A DNA stretch of 64,000 bases, from NCBI GenBank assembly GCA_012295275.1, contig CM022670.1, positions 16,364,698 to 16,428,697 of the forward strand, in the 5' to 3' direction. The notes below the pieces were generated by a model that ran no database searches, was not told the DNA's origin, and was given only the letters and a program-made list of their open reading frames with translations. This DNA comes from Chrysomallon squamiferum (lineage: Eukaryota > Mollusca > Gastropoda > Neomphalida > Peltospiridae). A program made the translations under genes and the position numbers. Shown one piece after another: positions 39,301-60,913 of this stretch; positions within the stretch are counted from its first letter, which is position 1; every line of letters begins with the position of its first letter.

Positions 39301-42300
39301 AAATGTTTTGTTGTAGGCAGCAGTGTAAGAAATGTTTTGTTGTAGGCAGCAGTGTAAGAAATGTTTTGTTGTAGGGCAGCAGTGTAAGAAATGTTTTGTT
39401 GTTGTAGGCAGCAGTTTAAGAAATGTTCTGTTGTAGGCAGCAATGTAAGAAATGTTTTGTTGTTGTAGGCAGCAGTTTGAGCAGGACAAAGAAAACATTT
39501 CAGAGGAAGAGAAAGCTGCTGGTGACTCTCAGAGTTATGTCACAGGTGATTCAGACTCTTCTGATGACGATGAAATCAAGTACAAAGATGATGACGATGA
39601 CGTCAATTTAAGTAAGTGATTTCAAATATATTGTGACATTCTGTATCATTTTGACATTATCATTTTTATATAATCCATGCTAAATGCAGAATTTTTATCC
39701 AACTTACTTGTTGGTGTCTATTAAATGAAATATATTCACAAACCAGAATTTTATGTAGTTGTTTGTAAAACACAATATTGTTGTTTTTGTCATATTGCAG
39801 CCAGTCAGTCATTCAGCTTCATACAGTATGCTTAGTTTTACCTGATGCTTCCTCTGTTTTGTGTTATCACTTGTAAATGTCCAGAGCTTTCATTAGTTGT
39901 TTTATCAAATAAGACTAAACTGTATTAAAATAACTAGGATATGAGTATAAAAGTAAACAGTTTATAATGATTTCATGCAACACAAGCCAGAAATAAAGTA
40001 AATAAAGAATGTAATCATTTTTTATTTTGGTATCCTGTTGTGAATATCTACCACAGTAGAACATGTTCAGCTTGATTACATCCTCCAGACTGACATTTGT
40101 TACAGTTGGCTATTACTATTTCACACCTGTCACCAGTGAATAAAAATTACTTGTAAATTCAAGTGTTTCACTGGCCACTCTGAGCCCTGATGATATCTGT
40201 TAAAGTTATTGTTCTTCAAAATTAGTATTGCTTGTTCAAATAGTGTATACTGATCATTGGCTTACTGATTAACTAATTTACTTATTTTTCTAAGTAGATT
40301 GAAAGCAAAATTTACCATTCTGAACCTTTATGACATATATTCAAATTATTGTTTTTTGAAATTAGTGATGTTTTATTGTACAGATATGTATATCATTAGT
40401 TTTCTGATTTTCTTACATTTCTGGGTAGTTTATCAGCAAAGGTTGCTGTACTGAGTTCTTATAATATATATTCAAATTATTAATACCATTTATTAAAGGT
40501 ATAATATGTACAGCTTACTGATTAACTGATTTAATTATTTTTCTAGGCAGTTTAGCAGCAAAGGTTGCCAGACAAGATAGTCTTGCAAGGTTCCTTAGCA
40601 ATCGGCCGAGCCGAAATGAACTGGTGGAAAAAAATATCATTCCAGACAAATCTGATGTTCAGAAACACACAGACAGGGCTGCCATTGGATCCAAGCTAAC
40701 ACGGTAACTTTGTAACAAAATTATCAGTTTGGAAATAGTCAGTGTGGTTGTCAAGAAAAATATATTTTCTTTCAGTGAAAATGTCATTAACGTCTCTGAA
40801 TATTTCTTGTGTCTTCCAATGTGTACAGATGCAAATATGGTGTTAAACTCAGCTTGTTTATAAAAAACATCACACTCTAAACAACCATCTGAAAATACTG
40901 TTTGTTTTGTTTTACAGCCGATTAAGTTTGCGACCAACTTTAGAAGATCTTGAACAAAGAAATATTATTCATCGTAAGTAAAACAGTTAATATTTAATAG
41001 TAGGTTACTGGAAATAACACTGTGCTGTTAAACAAAAATAATAATAATAAAAAAAAAAAAAATACATATCTTCAAAAGAACAAGCTGAAATTTGGTGAAT
41101 TTACTGTTCTGTTGAACTTATTTGTCTTGTAATTCATCAGAAATATTTTAATTTATTTTCTGTATTAGTCTAGTTTTGGACCTGATTTTGATTTTAATAT
41201 ATTTTCTTAAAACAAAATTTTGCAGATCAAACTGATTATGAAAAAGAAATGGAAAAAGAAGAAAAGAAAAGATTTTTAATAAGAAAGGTAATATTAAAAT
41301 TCCTACATTAATATTTATCATAGCTTTGTGTTTCTCATTTGTATTTTTTAATAATATTTCTTATGATTTTTAGTTACAGTATGCATACATACATATATAT
41401 GTATACACCCACACACACCCAAACATACATACCATTAACACCCACACACCCAAACATACATACTGTTAACACACACACACATACACAAATAAAACACGAC
41501 ATAAATAAATCTGCAAATTATGAACTTCTATGTAAAATGGCTAATTAACTTCTCATCTTCCAGTTGAGTTTCCGTCCAAGCATTGAAGAACTGCGAGAGC
41601 GGAAAATTATCAAATTCAATGATTATGTTGAGTTGACTGAAGCTGAAGTGTATGACAGACGTGCAGACAAACCTTGGACCAGACTCACACCAAAGGACAA
41701 AGTTGGTGTTCATGATATATCTTTTTTTTTATGTTCTTGTAAAGAAAATATCCTACCATGTTAAAATACTTACAAAATAACTTGTTTTTTTTTTTCTCCC
41801 CTGAATGACTGCCTTGAATATGTAGAAATAATTTCAATGTTTAGGAAGAATTAGCACTAGCCTAAATAATAACTAAGTAAAAATTTTAATTCTTTGTCAA
41901 ATAACTGAGAGTCCAAAATGTGGCCAGATCAATGGAATAAAATAATTGACTAAATATTTCTCCTGTACCTCTAATATATCCATTAGATTTTTTTTTTTTA
42001 AACTTCTTATGCTGAATTCAATTCTTTGGCATAGAAAATAGGTTATATGATAAATGTATATAACTAGGAAGTACTAAGTGCAAGAGTTTGTTTGCTTGAT
42101 GCATGTTTGTGTGCCAGACTTTAAAACCTGTAGCAAAGATAGAATTGATTTTTATTTTTATATTTGTACAAATTACTCTGACACAGACACCTCTACTTTA
42201 CACTAGTTATATTCATCTGTAGAAAAATGACGAGATTTGAAAATTTTATAATTTCTGACTGACTTTTTTTAATCATTTCTGATTGGTATGGCCTATCCTG

Positions 42301-42678
42301 TCTGATCCAACTGTTTTGTCATTTATTTTAGGCGGCCATAAGGAAAGAACTAAATGAATTCAAAAGTAAAGAAATGGAAGTACATGAAGAAAGCAAACAT
42401 TTAACAAGGTGAAATAACAGTTTTGCATCTTTGCATACTGAATTTATTTAATTGCTTTTGTTGATGTCATTACTGAATGTTATAAATATATGAAAACTAT
42501 TGATAGAAAAATTTACTGGGTTTTCTGTATGTGTTGAAAAAAGGATAAATCTTTAATAAAAAAAATAAACATTACAATTTACTTTTTAATCCATTAATGT
42601 AATTTTTTTGTTTCTCTTAATGATTTTGGAATACATTTTAGTTCTTATATTAAATGTTTCAGGTTTCATCGACCTTGA
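15020..42678 (+). CDS. PHACTR: PHACTR family protein (phosphatase and actin regulator), complete coding sequence
   Basis: Fourteen exons join in phase: 15020-15167, 18617-18655, 30139-30294, 30974-31078, 36598-36846, 37571-37783, 38173-38455, 39469-39611, 40547-40703, 40918-40973, 41226-41287, 41564-41701, 42332-42408 and 42663-42678, about 613 residues. The basic nuclear-localisation run [14 protein letters not shown] leads into an N-terminal RPEL ([14 protein letters not shown]). A proline/serine-rich disordered middle follows, then three more RPELs ([39 protein letters not shown]) and the PP1-binding tail from [10 protein letters not shown] to the invariant ending TRFHRP. RPEL motifs bind G-actin, and the tail binds the PP1 catalytic subunit; the two compete in vertebrates. 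Start 15020 has an in-frame stop upstream. One PHACTR gene is expected in an invertebrate, so no paralogue number is given. The first two exons are less certain than the rest. Confidence 0.95.
15168..18616. other. PHACTR intron 1
   Basis: AT-rich intron with an antisense LINE fragment at about 16.8-17.4 kb. I saw no further splice-bounded exon in PHACTR frame. Confidence 0.5.
16802..17440 (-). mobile_element. Degraded non-LTR retrotransposon reverse-transcriptase fragment (CR1/L2/Rex1-like)
   Basis: Translating the minus strand gives broken but clear reverse-transcriptase text: [10 protein letters not shown] (the YxDD catalytic motif), then [15 protein letters not shown], and after frameshifts [25 protein letters not shown] and [12 protein letters not shown]. 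This order (YADDT, LNxxKTEVM, LDYCNSLL, LQxVQNxAAR) is typical of CR1/L2-type LINEs. Stops and frameshifts make it inactive. It lies antisense in PHACTR intron 1. Confidence 0.82.
18617..18655 (+). CDS. PHACTR: PHACTR exon 2, candidate 39-nt cassette exon
   Basis: Acceptor TTTTGTTTTAAG and strong donor GTGAGT. It starts and ends in phase 1, so it can be included ([13 protein letters not shown]) or skipped without a frameshift. Support is splice signals, phase and open frame only. Confidence 0.5.
20675..20710. repeat. (AC)n microsatellite
   Basis: Pure AC run of about 36 bases followed by ATATATATAC. A second, interrupted AC run lies at 23477-23512. Confidence 0.93.
21560..22037 (+). promoter_or_regulatory. 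Possible internal PHACTR promoter and 5' UTR
   Basis: This stretch is visibly richer in G and C than the flanking intron and ends at the start codon of the alternative first exon. No TATA box or initiator could be assigned, and the call rests on position and composition. Confidence 0.3.
22038..22071 (+). CDS. PHACTR: PHACTR alternative first coding exon
   Basis: ATG 22038 opens [11 protein letters not shown] and meets donor AAAG/GTACGG at 22072 in phase 1, exactly what exon 3 (30139) needs. An in-frame TAA lies four codons upstream. The preceding 450 bases are less AT-rich than the intron around them, as a 5' UTR or promoter would be. The isoform would start with a strongly basic run. Confidence 0.55.
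26946..27021. repeat. Higher-order TA/TG microsatellite
   Basis: (TA)n interrupted at regular spacing by TG, giving a repeating TATATATATATG-type unit before a final pure (TA)n. Confidence 0.9.
27911..27959. repeat. (TG)n microsatellite
   Basis: Pure TG/GT run of about 49 bases in the long PHACTR intron. Confidence 0.95.
28302..28380. repeat. Near-perfect snap-back inverted repeat
   Basis: Two 39-nt arms meet with almost no loop at about 28340. They pair AACCTGGAAAT with ATTTCCAGGTT, flanked by (ATT)n/(AAT)n and matching 9-nt T and A runs, with two mismatches. It would form a long hairpin in DNA or in the PHACTR pre-mRNA. Confidence 0.85.
28491..28556. repeat. (AAT)n microsatellite
   Basis: AATAATAAT tract with two single-base interruptions. 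Similar (TTA)n tracts lie at 12881-12909 and 14880-14930. Confidence 0.92.
30139..30294 (+). CDS. PHACTR: PHACTR exon 3 (nuclear-localisation region)
   Basis: Acceptor TATTTTTCAG and donor GTGAGT. Encodes [18 protein letters not shown] followed by [11 protein letters not shown], the hallmark of PHACTR N termini (vertebrate: GRIFKPWKWRKKKS). Confidence 0.95.
30974..31078 (+). CDS. PHACTR: PHACTR exon 4 (N-terminal RPEL)
   Basis: Encodes [20 protein letters not shown] and a short polar tail. Vertebrate PHACTRs have the same N-terminal RPEL, with S/P in place of the canonical RP. Acceptor ATATTTAG, donor GTGAGT. Confidence 0.95.
31079..36597. other. PHACTR intron 4
   Basis: 5.5 kb, mostly AT-rich, with poly-A/T runs near 31258, 34158 and 34670, (TTTA)n near 34260-34295 and (CT)n at 36289-36356. 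Segments near 32.75-33.5, 33.78-33.96 and 34.85-35.2 kb are more complex and contain short open frames, but none has recognisable domain content plus matching splice phases. Confidence 0.45.
36289..36356. repeat. (CT)n microsatellite
   Basis: An uninterrupted CT tract of about 68 bases, some 240 bp upstream of PHACTR exon 5. It is the longest pure pyrimidine dinucleotide run in the window. Confidence 0.95.
36598..36846 (+). CDS. PHACTR: PHACTR exon 5 (disordered acidic/Ser-Thr region)
   Basis: 83 residues rich in E, S, T, P and D, open in one frame with acceptor TTATTTTAG and donor GTACAG, phase 1 both sides. Base composition is much less AT-rich than the flanks, as expected of coding DNA. 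Confidence 0.87.
37571..37783 (+). CDS. PHACTR: PHACTR exon 6 (proline-rich region)
   Basis: 71 residues with a [18 protein letters not shown] proline run, a likely SH3/profilin-type ligand by composition. Acceptor ATTTTACAG, donor GTAATG; phase 1 both sides. Confidence 0.9.
38173..38455 (+). CDS. PHACTR: PHACTR exon 7
   Basis: About 94 residues of Ser/Pro-rich linker, with [20 protein letters not shown] and ending [11 protein letters not shown]. Donor AG/GTAAAT at 38456, phase 2 out, followed by the 29-bp minisatellite intron. Confidence 0.92.
38525..39468 (+). repeat. 29-bp minisatellite built from the PHACTR exon 8 acceptor
   Basis: The unit is GTAGGCAGCAGTGTAAGAAA followed by TGTTTTGTT, about 32 copies with small indels and GCAGAAATG, GCAGCAATG and GCAGAATG variants. 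It fills almost the whole 1-kb intron. Every copy ends in a pyrimidine-poor acceptor TTTTGTTGTAG followed by the exon-like GCAGCAGT and a donor-like GTAAGA. The last copies grade into the true exon (GCAGCAGTTTAAG, then GCAGCAGTTTGAG). Confidence 0.93.
39469..39611 (+). CDS. PHACTR: PHACTR exon 8 (acidic, repeat-adjacent acceptor)
   Basis: Begins GCAGCAGTTTGAGCAG just after TTGTTGTAG, the last of about 32 near-identical acceptors. Encodes [16 protein letters not shown] and the acidic stretch [18 protein letters not shown], matching the acidic segment that precedes the RPEL triplet in vertebrate PHACTRs. Which acceptor copy is used cannot be settled by sequence alone, but only this one leads into the open frame. 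Confidence 0.88.
39612..40546. other. PHACTR intron 8
   Basis: AT-rich intron of about 0.9 kb with weak internal repetition: phrases such as TACTGATT/AACTGATTT and ATATTCAAATTATT recur two or three times between 40200 and 40500. No exon seen. Confidence 0.45.
40547..40703 (+). CDS. PHACTR: PHACTR exon 9 (RPEL 1 of the C-terminal triplet)
   Basis: Encodes [20 protein letters not shown] and [11 protein letters not shown], then a helix ending IGSKLT. Vertebrate PHACTRs have [20 protein letters not shown] in this place. Confidence 0.96.
40918..40973 (+). CDS. PHACTR: PHACTR exon 10 (RPEL 2)
   Basis: 56 nt encode [19 protein letters not shown], an actin-binding RPEL. Acceptor TTTTACAG, donor GTAAGT. 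Confidence 0.95.
41226..41287 (+). CDS. PHACTR: PHACTR exon 11 (linker between RPELs 2 and 3)
   Basis: 62 nt encode a charged helix, [17 protein letters not shown], like EEQEEKREIKRRLTRK of vertebrates. Phase 0 out. Confidence 0.94.
41564..41701 (+). CDS. PHACTR: PHACTR exon 12 (RPEL 3 and start of PP1-binding tail)
   Basis: 46 residues: [20 protein letters not shown] and on to [20 protein letters not shown] stands at the PP1 RVxF-like site (LIRF in PHACTR1). The donor GTTGGT is weaker than others in the gene; reading on instead would meet a stop at 41762. Confidence 0.94.
42332..42408 (+). CDS. PHACTR: PHACTR exon 13 (PP1-binding helix)
   Basis: Encodes [20 protein letters not shown] and SKHLT, nearly identical to vertebrate PHACTRs. 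Phase 2 out, donor GTGAAA. Confidence 0.95.
42663..42678 (+). CDS. PHACTR: PHACTR last coding exon
   Basis: A 13-nt coding part completes R and adds FHRP, then stop TGA 42676-42678. The same five-residue ending closes all vertebrate PHACTRs. The exon continues as 3' UTR. Confidence 0.94.
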
Positions 42679-45600
42679 AAAAAAACCTCATGTGAAAACA
42701 ATCTGCTGCTCTGTATTCACTGAAGAAATGTAGATATGATAAAACCCACACAAACCAGGAGACACAATAAACTTGAAGATGAGACTAAATACAGCTAGCT
42801 TCACGCTTGCCAGTGTAAATCAGTGGGTTATTTTCCAGTTTGCTCACATTTCATACGGTGCTGTGTTGTTCTTTATAACTGAAAGTCTGGATATCGCCAA
42901 AACAAAGTGCCCAGGCTAACTGACAGACTCTCTTTGTCTCTTTGTATTATTGTAAAAAAAATAAAGAAGTTTTTTTTTTTTTTTTCTTTTTGCACATTGT
43001 TGGGGCAGGATCCCAAAGAAATTATTTTATTACCTTAGCCTAAGCAACAAAAGAGAGAAAAAAAAAAAAAGCTGAAGCAATGTTATCCCTACAGTTCAGG
43101 TATTACATTTCATTTCCACTTTTTATTTTTTTTTTAAATATATATGGTCACTTGACTTGTAGCAATGTGATAAATAATGCTGTTATTATTCATATGGGTT
43201 AAATTTGCTATCAGTATACATGGGAAAATAGTACACTAAATGTGACATAATTGACTGTTTGTCCCATTATTATTTTTTTAATTACTGTTTTGTTTTTTGT
43301 AGATCATAAAACATATAAGCAACTCGTGGATTAATATTTGTATATACTTGGGATATTTTATTGTTACAAAAATCTTCATGGTTGCATAAATACGTATAAT
43401 AATTTTTAAATAAAAGCTTACTTTCACTGTGATGTCACAAATATTAAAACTTTCTTACATGGCTTTAAGCTGACATTGCCATTAGGTCAGTGAACTTTGT
43501 TTTATGTCCTGTTAAAACTAACAGACGAAGTACTTGAATGTCAAGTGTGTATTGTAATGATTTATTGATAAATATTTATTTCAAATGTTTCATGTGATAT
43601 GAACACATCATTGGGACTGTTTAAGGATATGTGAACCACTAGATTTAACTGACAAAAGATGGAAATGGCATTTAAAAATGAAACATTGTGTTGTGGTTAA
43701 AGACATTATGAGACAAAAACGGAATACGATCATTTTATAGTGATAAGAAAAATGAAAATGTGTGTTTAATCTTTTAAATGCTTAGTCATTCAGTAATAAA
43801 CCCTGAAATTAGCTCTAACATTTCTGACTGTTTACACAATTTGGGTTTTTTCTATATTCTGTAATAAAAGAATTGATATATATATATATATATATAAAAA
43901 ACAAATATTTGCTAACTCAAATTATGATCTCTCTGAAAATATTGTTTAAAACAAGCAGCAATCATGATAAAAGATTTTTTTTTTTAGGCAATAATAAAAA
44001 GTTATGGATTTTTAAATTTTTTAAATTTCAGATATCATGATCTCTCTGTGATTTTATCAGTAAATTACATGTAATTAAATGTACTTTAAAAAGTATCCAT
44101 AATATAATTATGCACTTTACAGAATGTTATTATGCAATAACTGCAAAGACTTTTGAATCAAGTGGAAAATTGTTCATTTTCCTGTTAAATACTTGAGAGA
44201 AAACGTAGGTGTGGATATTTTTATTTTTTATTTTTTGTATGCACTGAAAATTAATTAAGCTTTTGTGAATTAAAACTGTACTGCGTAAGCTTGATGAAGA
44301 ATACCTCTCATGGAAATTTATTCATAAAATTATAATTAGTTATTAATATGCTTGATAATTTGTGACAGAAATAGATTCAAGCACACATTTTTTTTATAGA
44401 TATTTATTTTATTTTATTTTTTTTACAAAATATTTTTGTAAATATAACTGAAAGATTTTGTCTCTTCTTACATTAATCTTTAAAACAACATATTTCTGAG
44501 ATTATAACGTGATTTAGTACTGTTTATTATATACTGCTTTTGGGAAATAAATTCATTTACCAAAATAGCTCATTTTCATGCAAACTGCATTTCACTGTCA
44601 CTGGTTTTTGATTTTCATTGCAGAATGATTATTTCCCTCTCACCAAGTTAACAGGCAGCTTCAAAGGCTTCAGTTAAAATTTCAGATACTGCTATAAATT
44701 TAAATATTTTCATTTCACTGAATAATTTAAAAAAAAGAAAAGAAAATATAGTTACGAATTTCTAATAATTGCAAGTACATTTTATAGAAATATTATATAG
44801 AATTTTAACTTTTGAGGAATACATGAGTAATATGGTTATTCTTAAAAACCTTTGTTGAAAAACGAGAACTAAACAGGTAAATCTTAAAACCAGAACAGTA
44901 AAATTACTGAGAGCCTGCACTTTTTTATTATTGTTATTATTATTTTTTTTATATAAAACATTGCACTATTTTTCATCATTGTAATTATTTGTTTTTGAAA
45001 TTTTTATTTTCTTTTTTAGTCATTCTGATTTATTACATATTTATTTACTGCATTTAAATTTCATAACTGCTTTAACCTTAGGGTTTACATCATTTCTTTT
45101 GTATATACGAACACTCTTTAAAATGATCATGAACAAATCTGTATGAAAAAAAAAAAAAAAAAAGAAATGGAAAAATGATTTTAAAAAAAAGGAAAAAAGC
45201 CCATTTGTTATAGTTGTTATTGTGTATATAAAGGCACAGTGGGAAAATATTTTTGGATGTGATATCCAAGGATAAATTAATCATCAACTGATTGATACAA
45301 ATTTAGGTTTGCATATAGCATTATCTAAATATTTAAAAAAATACAGAACAGGTAAAGTACTTACAAAAACTCAAATGCATCTTAATATATGATAAAATTT
45401 ACGCTTTTCTATTTTGCTGCAAGTGGTTGCTTTTTAAAAGCAAATATATATATATAAAAAAAATAAAAAAAAAATGTCTAAAAGTTATAGTTACTAAAGT
45501 GTGCCTTTGGTGATATGAATAAATGGTCTAAATAAATTCTTTGTACTTATTTTGTTTGTTTAGGGCAATTTACATGGCTGATAACAAAATGAAATAATAT

Positions 45601-45718
45601 TGTTTAAAAACAGATGAACCGTGCTATTACTATATTTCTTAAGATGTGGTTTGAAATTTAAAAAAAAATTAAACTAAAAAAATAATAATAATACAAAAAT
45701 AAATAAAAGCAAATTGAG

Positions 45719-45749
<31 letters not shown>

Positions 45750-48700
45750 CGGCTTTTGTTAGCTGATCTGATTTTCTAATTTGTTAATTTTAGTATATTT
45801 ACAAACGTATGTGTGTATTGAAATTAAAATCAAATTTATATTCATAAAAATAGTTTATTTTGTGTATGTTACCATTTTCCTTCACTTCCTCCAGCAATTA
45901 CATTAGCTGCATTCACTCATGTCACAGAAAAATGGGGGAGGCTAGGTCATTTAAAAGGTTAATATTCTGAAAACATGTAGTTATTATAAAAACCATCTTA
46001 TATATGAACTGCTCATTTAAAGCAATGGTTCAAGAGTGTCCAGTTTCTTTCTTTACCAGAAACATGCAAGAACACACACACACATTTTTATTTTTATTTA
46101 TTATATATTTAATAATAATCATTTTAACAAATTTAGAAAATTAAGAGTATTGTAACTTAGTCTTGAAATCTTAAAACATGTTTGTAAGAATAAAATATTT
46201 TTCAATGTTTGAAGAATTGTACGAGCTGGTTTCAAAAGTTTTACAATCATTGAAAACTGGCAGCACTTTGATATTTTATGAATTTACTCATTATACTTTA
46301 TTGCTATTGGGAGGTGAAAATGACTTGGAAGTATGAAAAATGTTACTGGACTATTTGTTCATGTCATCACAGTTACCATTTAACTGAAGCACAAATTTGA
46401 AATGACCGCTCAAATATAATTGTTTGTATATAATACATAATATGGCTTTTGTATTTCTCTTATAACTTTATTTTTAAATATCTTCCAGGCTCTTATACTT
46501 CGATAGCTGAACTTTCCTTTGTAAAATAATAATAAGAGAGAGGGAACCTCTTTAAAAAGAGAGATGAAAAGTGTAATTGTTTTATTACTGTAACAAAGTG
46601 TAATGTTTTATTTTATTTATTTACTGCTTTTAATAAAAGTATAAAATAACATCCTAATGAATCCAGTTTAATTTCTGAGGCATAAAAACAGTACAAAACA
46701 AAACTAAATAAATATTATTGAAAATAAACATGTCAACTATGTTGGCAGTTAACCAAATCTGAGGAAGATTATTTGAACGGTATTCAACATGATGTATTTG
46801 AAAACTAACAACAACCCCTTATTAAGGTTAGAATACCAGCATAGATACTGTGAGGTACTTCAGCAATGGTTTTATAACATTAAATACAGTAATCAGAAAT
46901 ACATTTTATTAGAAAAAAAGAAATTTCATCAAATTACAAATACATTTGACTATTCATGAAATGACCTGGGAAGAATCTAACAAGTTTCTTGAACTCAGAT
47001 TTTACAAAATGTGAAACTAGTGAGATTAGCTTTCTATTTTACAGATGTTATAATCCCTCCTTTTAATACATACTTGTAACTTAATAAAATGAATAGATGA
47101 AAATGTTTTGAATATTTAAATTATATTTCAGCTTATTAGGTTCTTCCACAAACTCAGGATCATTTAACTTCTGCTGACAAAACAATGCAAACCAATCAGA
47201 TATAAACTACTAATTGATACAGTTTAAAAATAAGCACACAAAGCTATCAAAGAGAATTACTTTAAAAAGCTAAGGTACACCTGTGGTAATGGATGTGTAA
47301 TTTTAAAAAACAACATTAACTCAGTCTTACAAACAAAAATTAACAATGATTCATTACAAAATCTTAATTATATACACATATTTAACATGTTCTTTGGATT
47401 TGCAGATAACACTTGTTACACATAAAATATCTGAATGGAAGTAATGTCATCAGAGCCACCTGGAACATAACATACATTTCTTAATGAAAAACAGCCCGAT
47501 AAAAAACAACTTTAATCCAACCTTCAGTTTATCAGTGTGTAAATTAATTTGCCTTTTTCAGAAAGAATCAACAAAATTGTCTTTTTTTTAGTCAAAAGGC
47601 CCCAAAGCAGCATTCCCCTCAATCTATAAGCAATTTTACTGGAATGTTCAAAATTGCAAACATCCAAACTTTAATTTTTGATTTTTATTTCAGCATATTA
47701 TTTTTTTTCTCTCCTAATAATGTTATGTACAGTGTTATCTGCTGACAAATATTTTAAATTAACAAAATTCTAAATGTAAAAAAAAAGAAAAAAAAAAGGT
47801 TTCAGTTATAAAAATTTAAGAAACAGTCTGGCTAACCAGGCCTGACCAAGACAGTTTATACAACTAAAGTTTAAGTTGCATCCTGTACCAGGCAGCATGT
47901 AGTTTTATACAAAATCAGTTATAAAAGCCCTAATGAATAAAAATCTTTTTTTTTGTAATATTAACTTATAAACAAATACTCTTATAATCATTTTATGGTA
48001 GATATACAGAAGAATATTAATGTTAACAACAAAAATGACTCTGTTCTGAAACCACGTTCTTGGACTGAAGTATCTACAATTATATTACAATGTCTTCAAT
48101 TCTGCATGAAGATCTTGCCTGTTACATCTCATTAGTTTTTTTGGTTTTATTATTTTCTTTTTTTACTTTTTCAATGCTCCATGGGTAAACATCTTACCTT
48201 TAGATATAGGAAGTAAAGGTGCTTGCATATCCTGCATAGAGGAATAAATGCTAAACCTTTTCTTTTGACAAACATCAAGCTTTAGAGACGGTAAGGTTCT
48301 TCAAATAACATTCAGATCATTTAAATGAACCTTTGGCAACACATTTACCTGGTCAAAAAATCAGTAATTATCCTTCCATGTTATTCTACTTATCTGAGCA
48401 AACCTAAATAATACAAAAGAATAACAATAAAATGTGACTAACTGGGGCAAGAGTTAGTGCCCCAAAATCATTTCCACATTTATGTTTTCTTCTCCATTTG
48501 GGGGGGGGGGTTAAGTCTATTGAATCTGGACATCATCAACAGTTCATTTTTTAAGTCTCACTCAAGACGGATGTCACAAAAAGAAAGGCAAAACTGTAGT
48601 CATGTATGTGATCATTGTGATTTCCATTTTAACAGCCTGTTCAAAGCAGAACTATCAGTGTTTGCTGCCATTAACACCGACTTGATCACATCTTTAAAAA

Positions 48701-49856
48701 ACTAGATTGAACTGCGGATCTAAAATCATCAGGAAACGGTTTCCAATTAAAAATATTTCTTCCTCAACAGATTTTTTTATCTCTGTTTTACCAAAACATT
48801 TAAGTACTGCATTAGTTGAATCATAATTATTTATTTGGTGGACTGCCCAGCTCTTTTTCCAGTGGTGTTATTACAAGCATATCGGACTGAAATAAACTAA
48901 GCCTAATCAGACTACCACCTAATTGATTATATCACACTACAATACAGACAAATGACAGCACCTATGTTATTTTATTGTTAATGTTGTATTTGGTGGTAAG
49001 CTAAGATTGGTCAAATAAAAATAAAGGGACTTTTAACAAAAAATATAAGTAACATATTTTGAAGAAATAGTCTGATCTCCATAAAATTTTGTTTTCAACA
49101 TTTTATTTACATTTGAAATTCCTACTGCTTTAGTGAAATGCCTGAAGCTAAAAACATGCAATTCACTTTTCTTCCACGTTGTATTGTAAAATATGTAAGA
49201 AAAATCAATAGTTGAATGTTGGGTATTTCATAATTTGTCATTGTATCAACACTTTTACCATAACAAACAATGGGTACAAAAACAATGTTGAAACTTTGAT
49301 GTATAATGATATATATATATATATATATATATAGACCGTACTCTTAATCTTTGTGTATGTTAATACACAACACAAGTAAAGAAAAACATATATGAATGTA
49401 TATACAGAAACATTCTGATGATGTTTTGTTCCTTTAGGTATCTTCATCTCTGGAACTAGATTTAGTTATTTGAAAAAAAAAACACAAAAAAAAACACAAC
49501 GAAAAGAAAGTCACAAAAAGTCACAATATTTATATATCCATAAAAAAGTTTGCATGTATGTATATCTGTAAGAATTTATGTAAACATGTGAGTATATGTG
49601 TGCACAAACTCACACACAAACATATATGTGAACATAACATATGAAAGTAATGTACATATATACATATTCTTATGTTCTTGCAGATTACAGCACACAACAG
49701 TATTTTATTACACATCCTCTGGGAAATCAACTGATCATACAAGATGTGAATAGTGAGCAGTAAAAACTGCCGTTTGATAATTTAAAATATTTTTGTTATT
49801 TTTCAAAACCCAATAAATAAATAGCCACAAGTTGATGAACTGTCACACCAGACTGC
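42679..49856. other. Convergent 3' UTRs and intergenic DNA between PHACTR and KDM4
   Basis: 7.2 kb between convergent stop codons. AATAAA hexamers on the plus strand at 42960, 43409 and 46632 could end PHACTR transcripts. On the minus strand AATAAA at 49709-49704 lies about 150 nt after the KDM4 stop. Poly-A/T runs occur near 45146 and 45721. No coding exon is supported. Confidence 0.5.
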
Positions 49857-60813
<10,957 letters not shown>

Positions 60814-60913
60814 CTGCAATAAAGTGATAAATAGGATTTTATTTAGTACAGTGATCTACCTAGACTCATTTTTTCAAGAGATATTTTAGATTTACCTTTT
60901 TAAAACATTTTAA

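Noticed and set aside
38226-39498. Two long minus-strand open frames of 405 and 339 codons
   Set aside because: They run through the 29-bp minisatellite, whose unit lacks stops in any minus-strand frame; the 'protein' is only the repeat read in rotating frames ([11 protein letters not shown]-type), antisense to PHACTR.
48457-48705. 82-codon plus-strand frame with a G10 run near 48500
   Set aside because: No recognisable domain, no splice context; lies in the convergent UTR/intergenic region.
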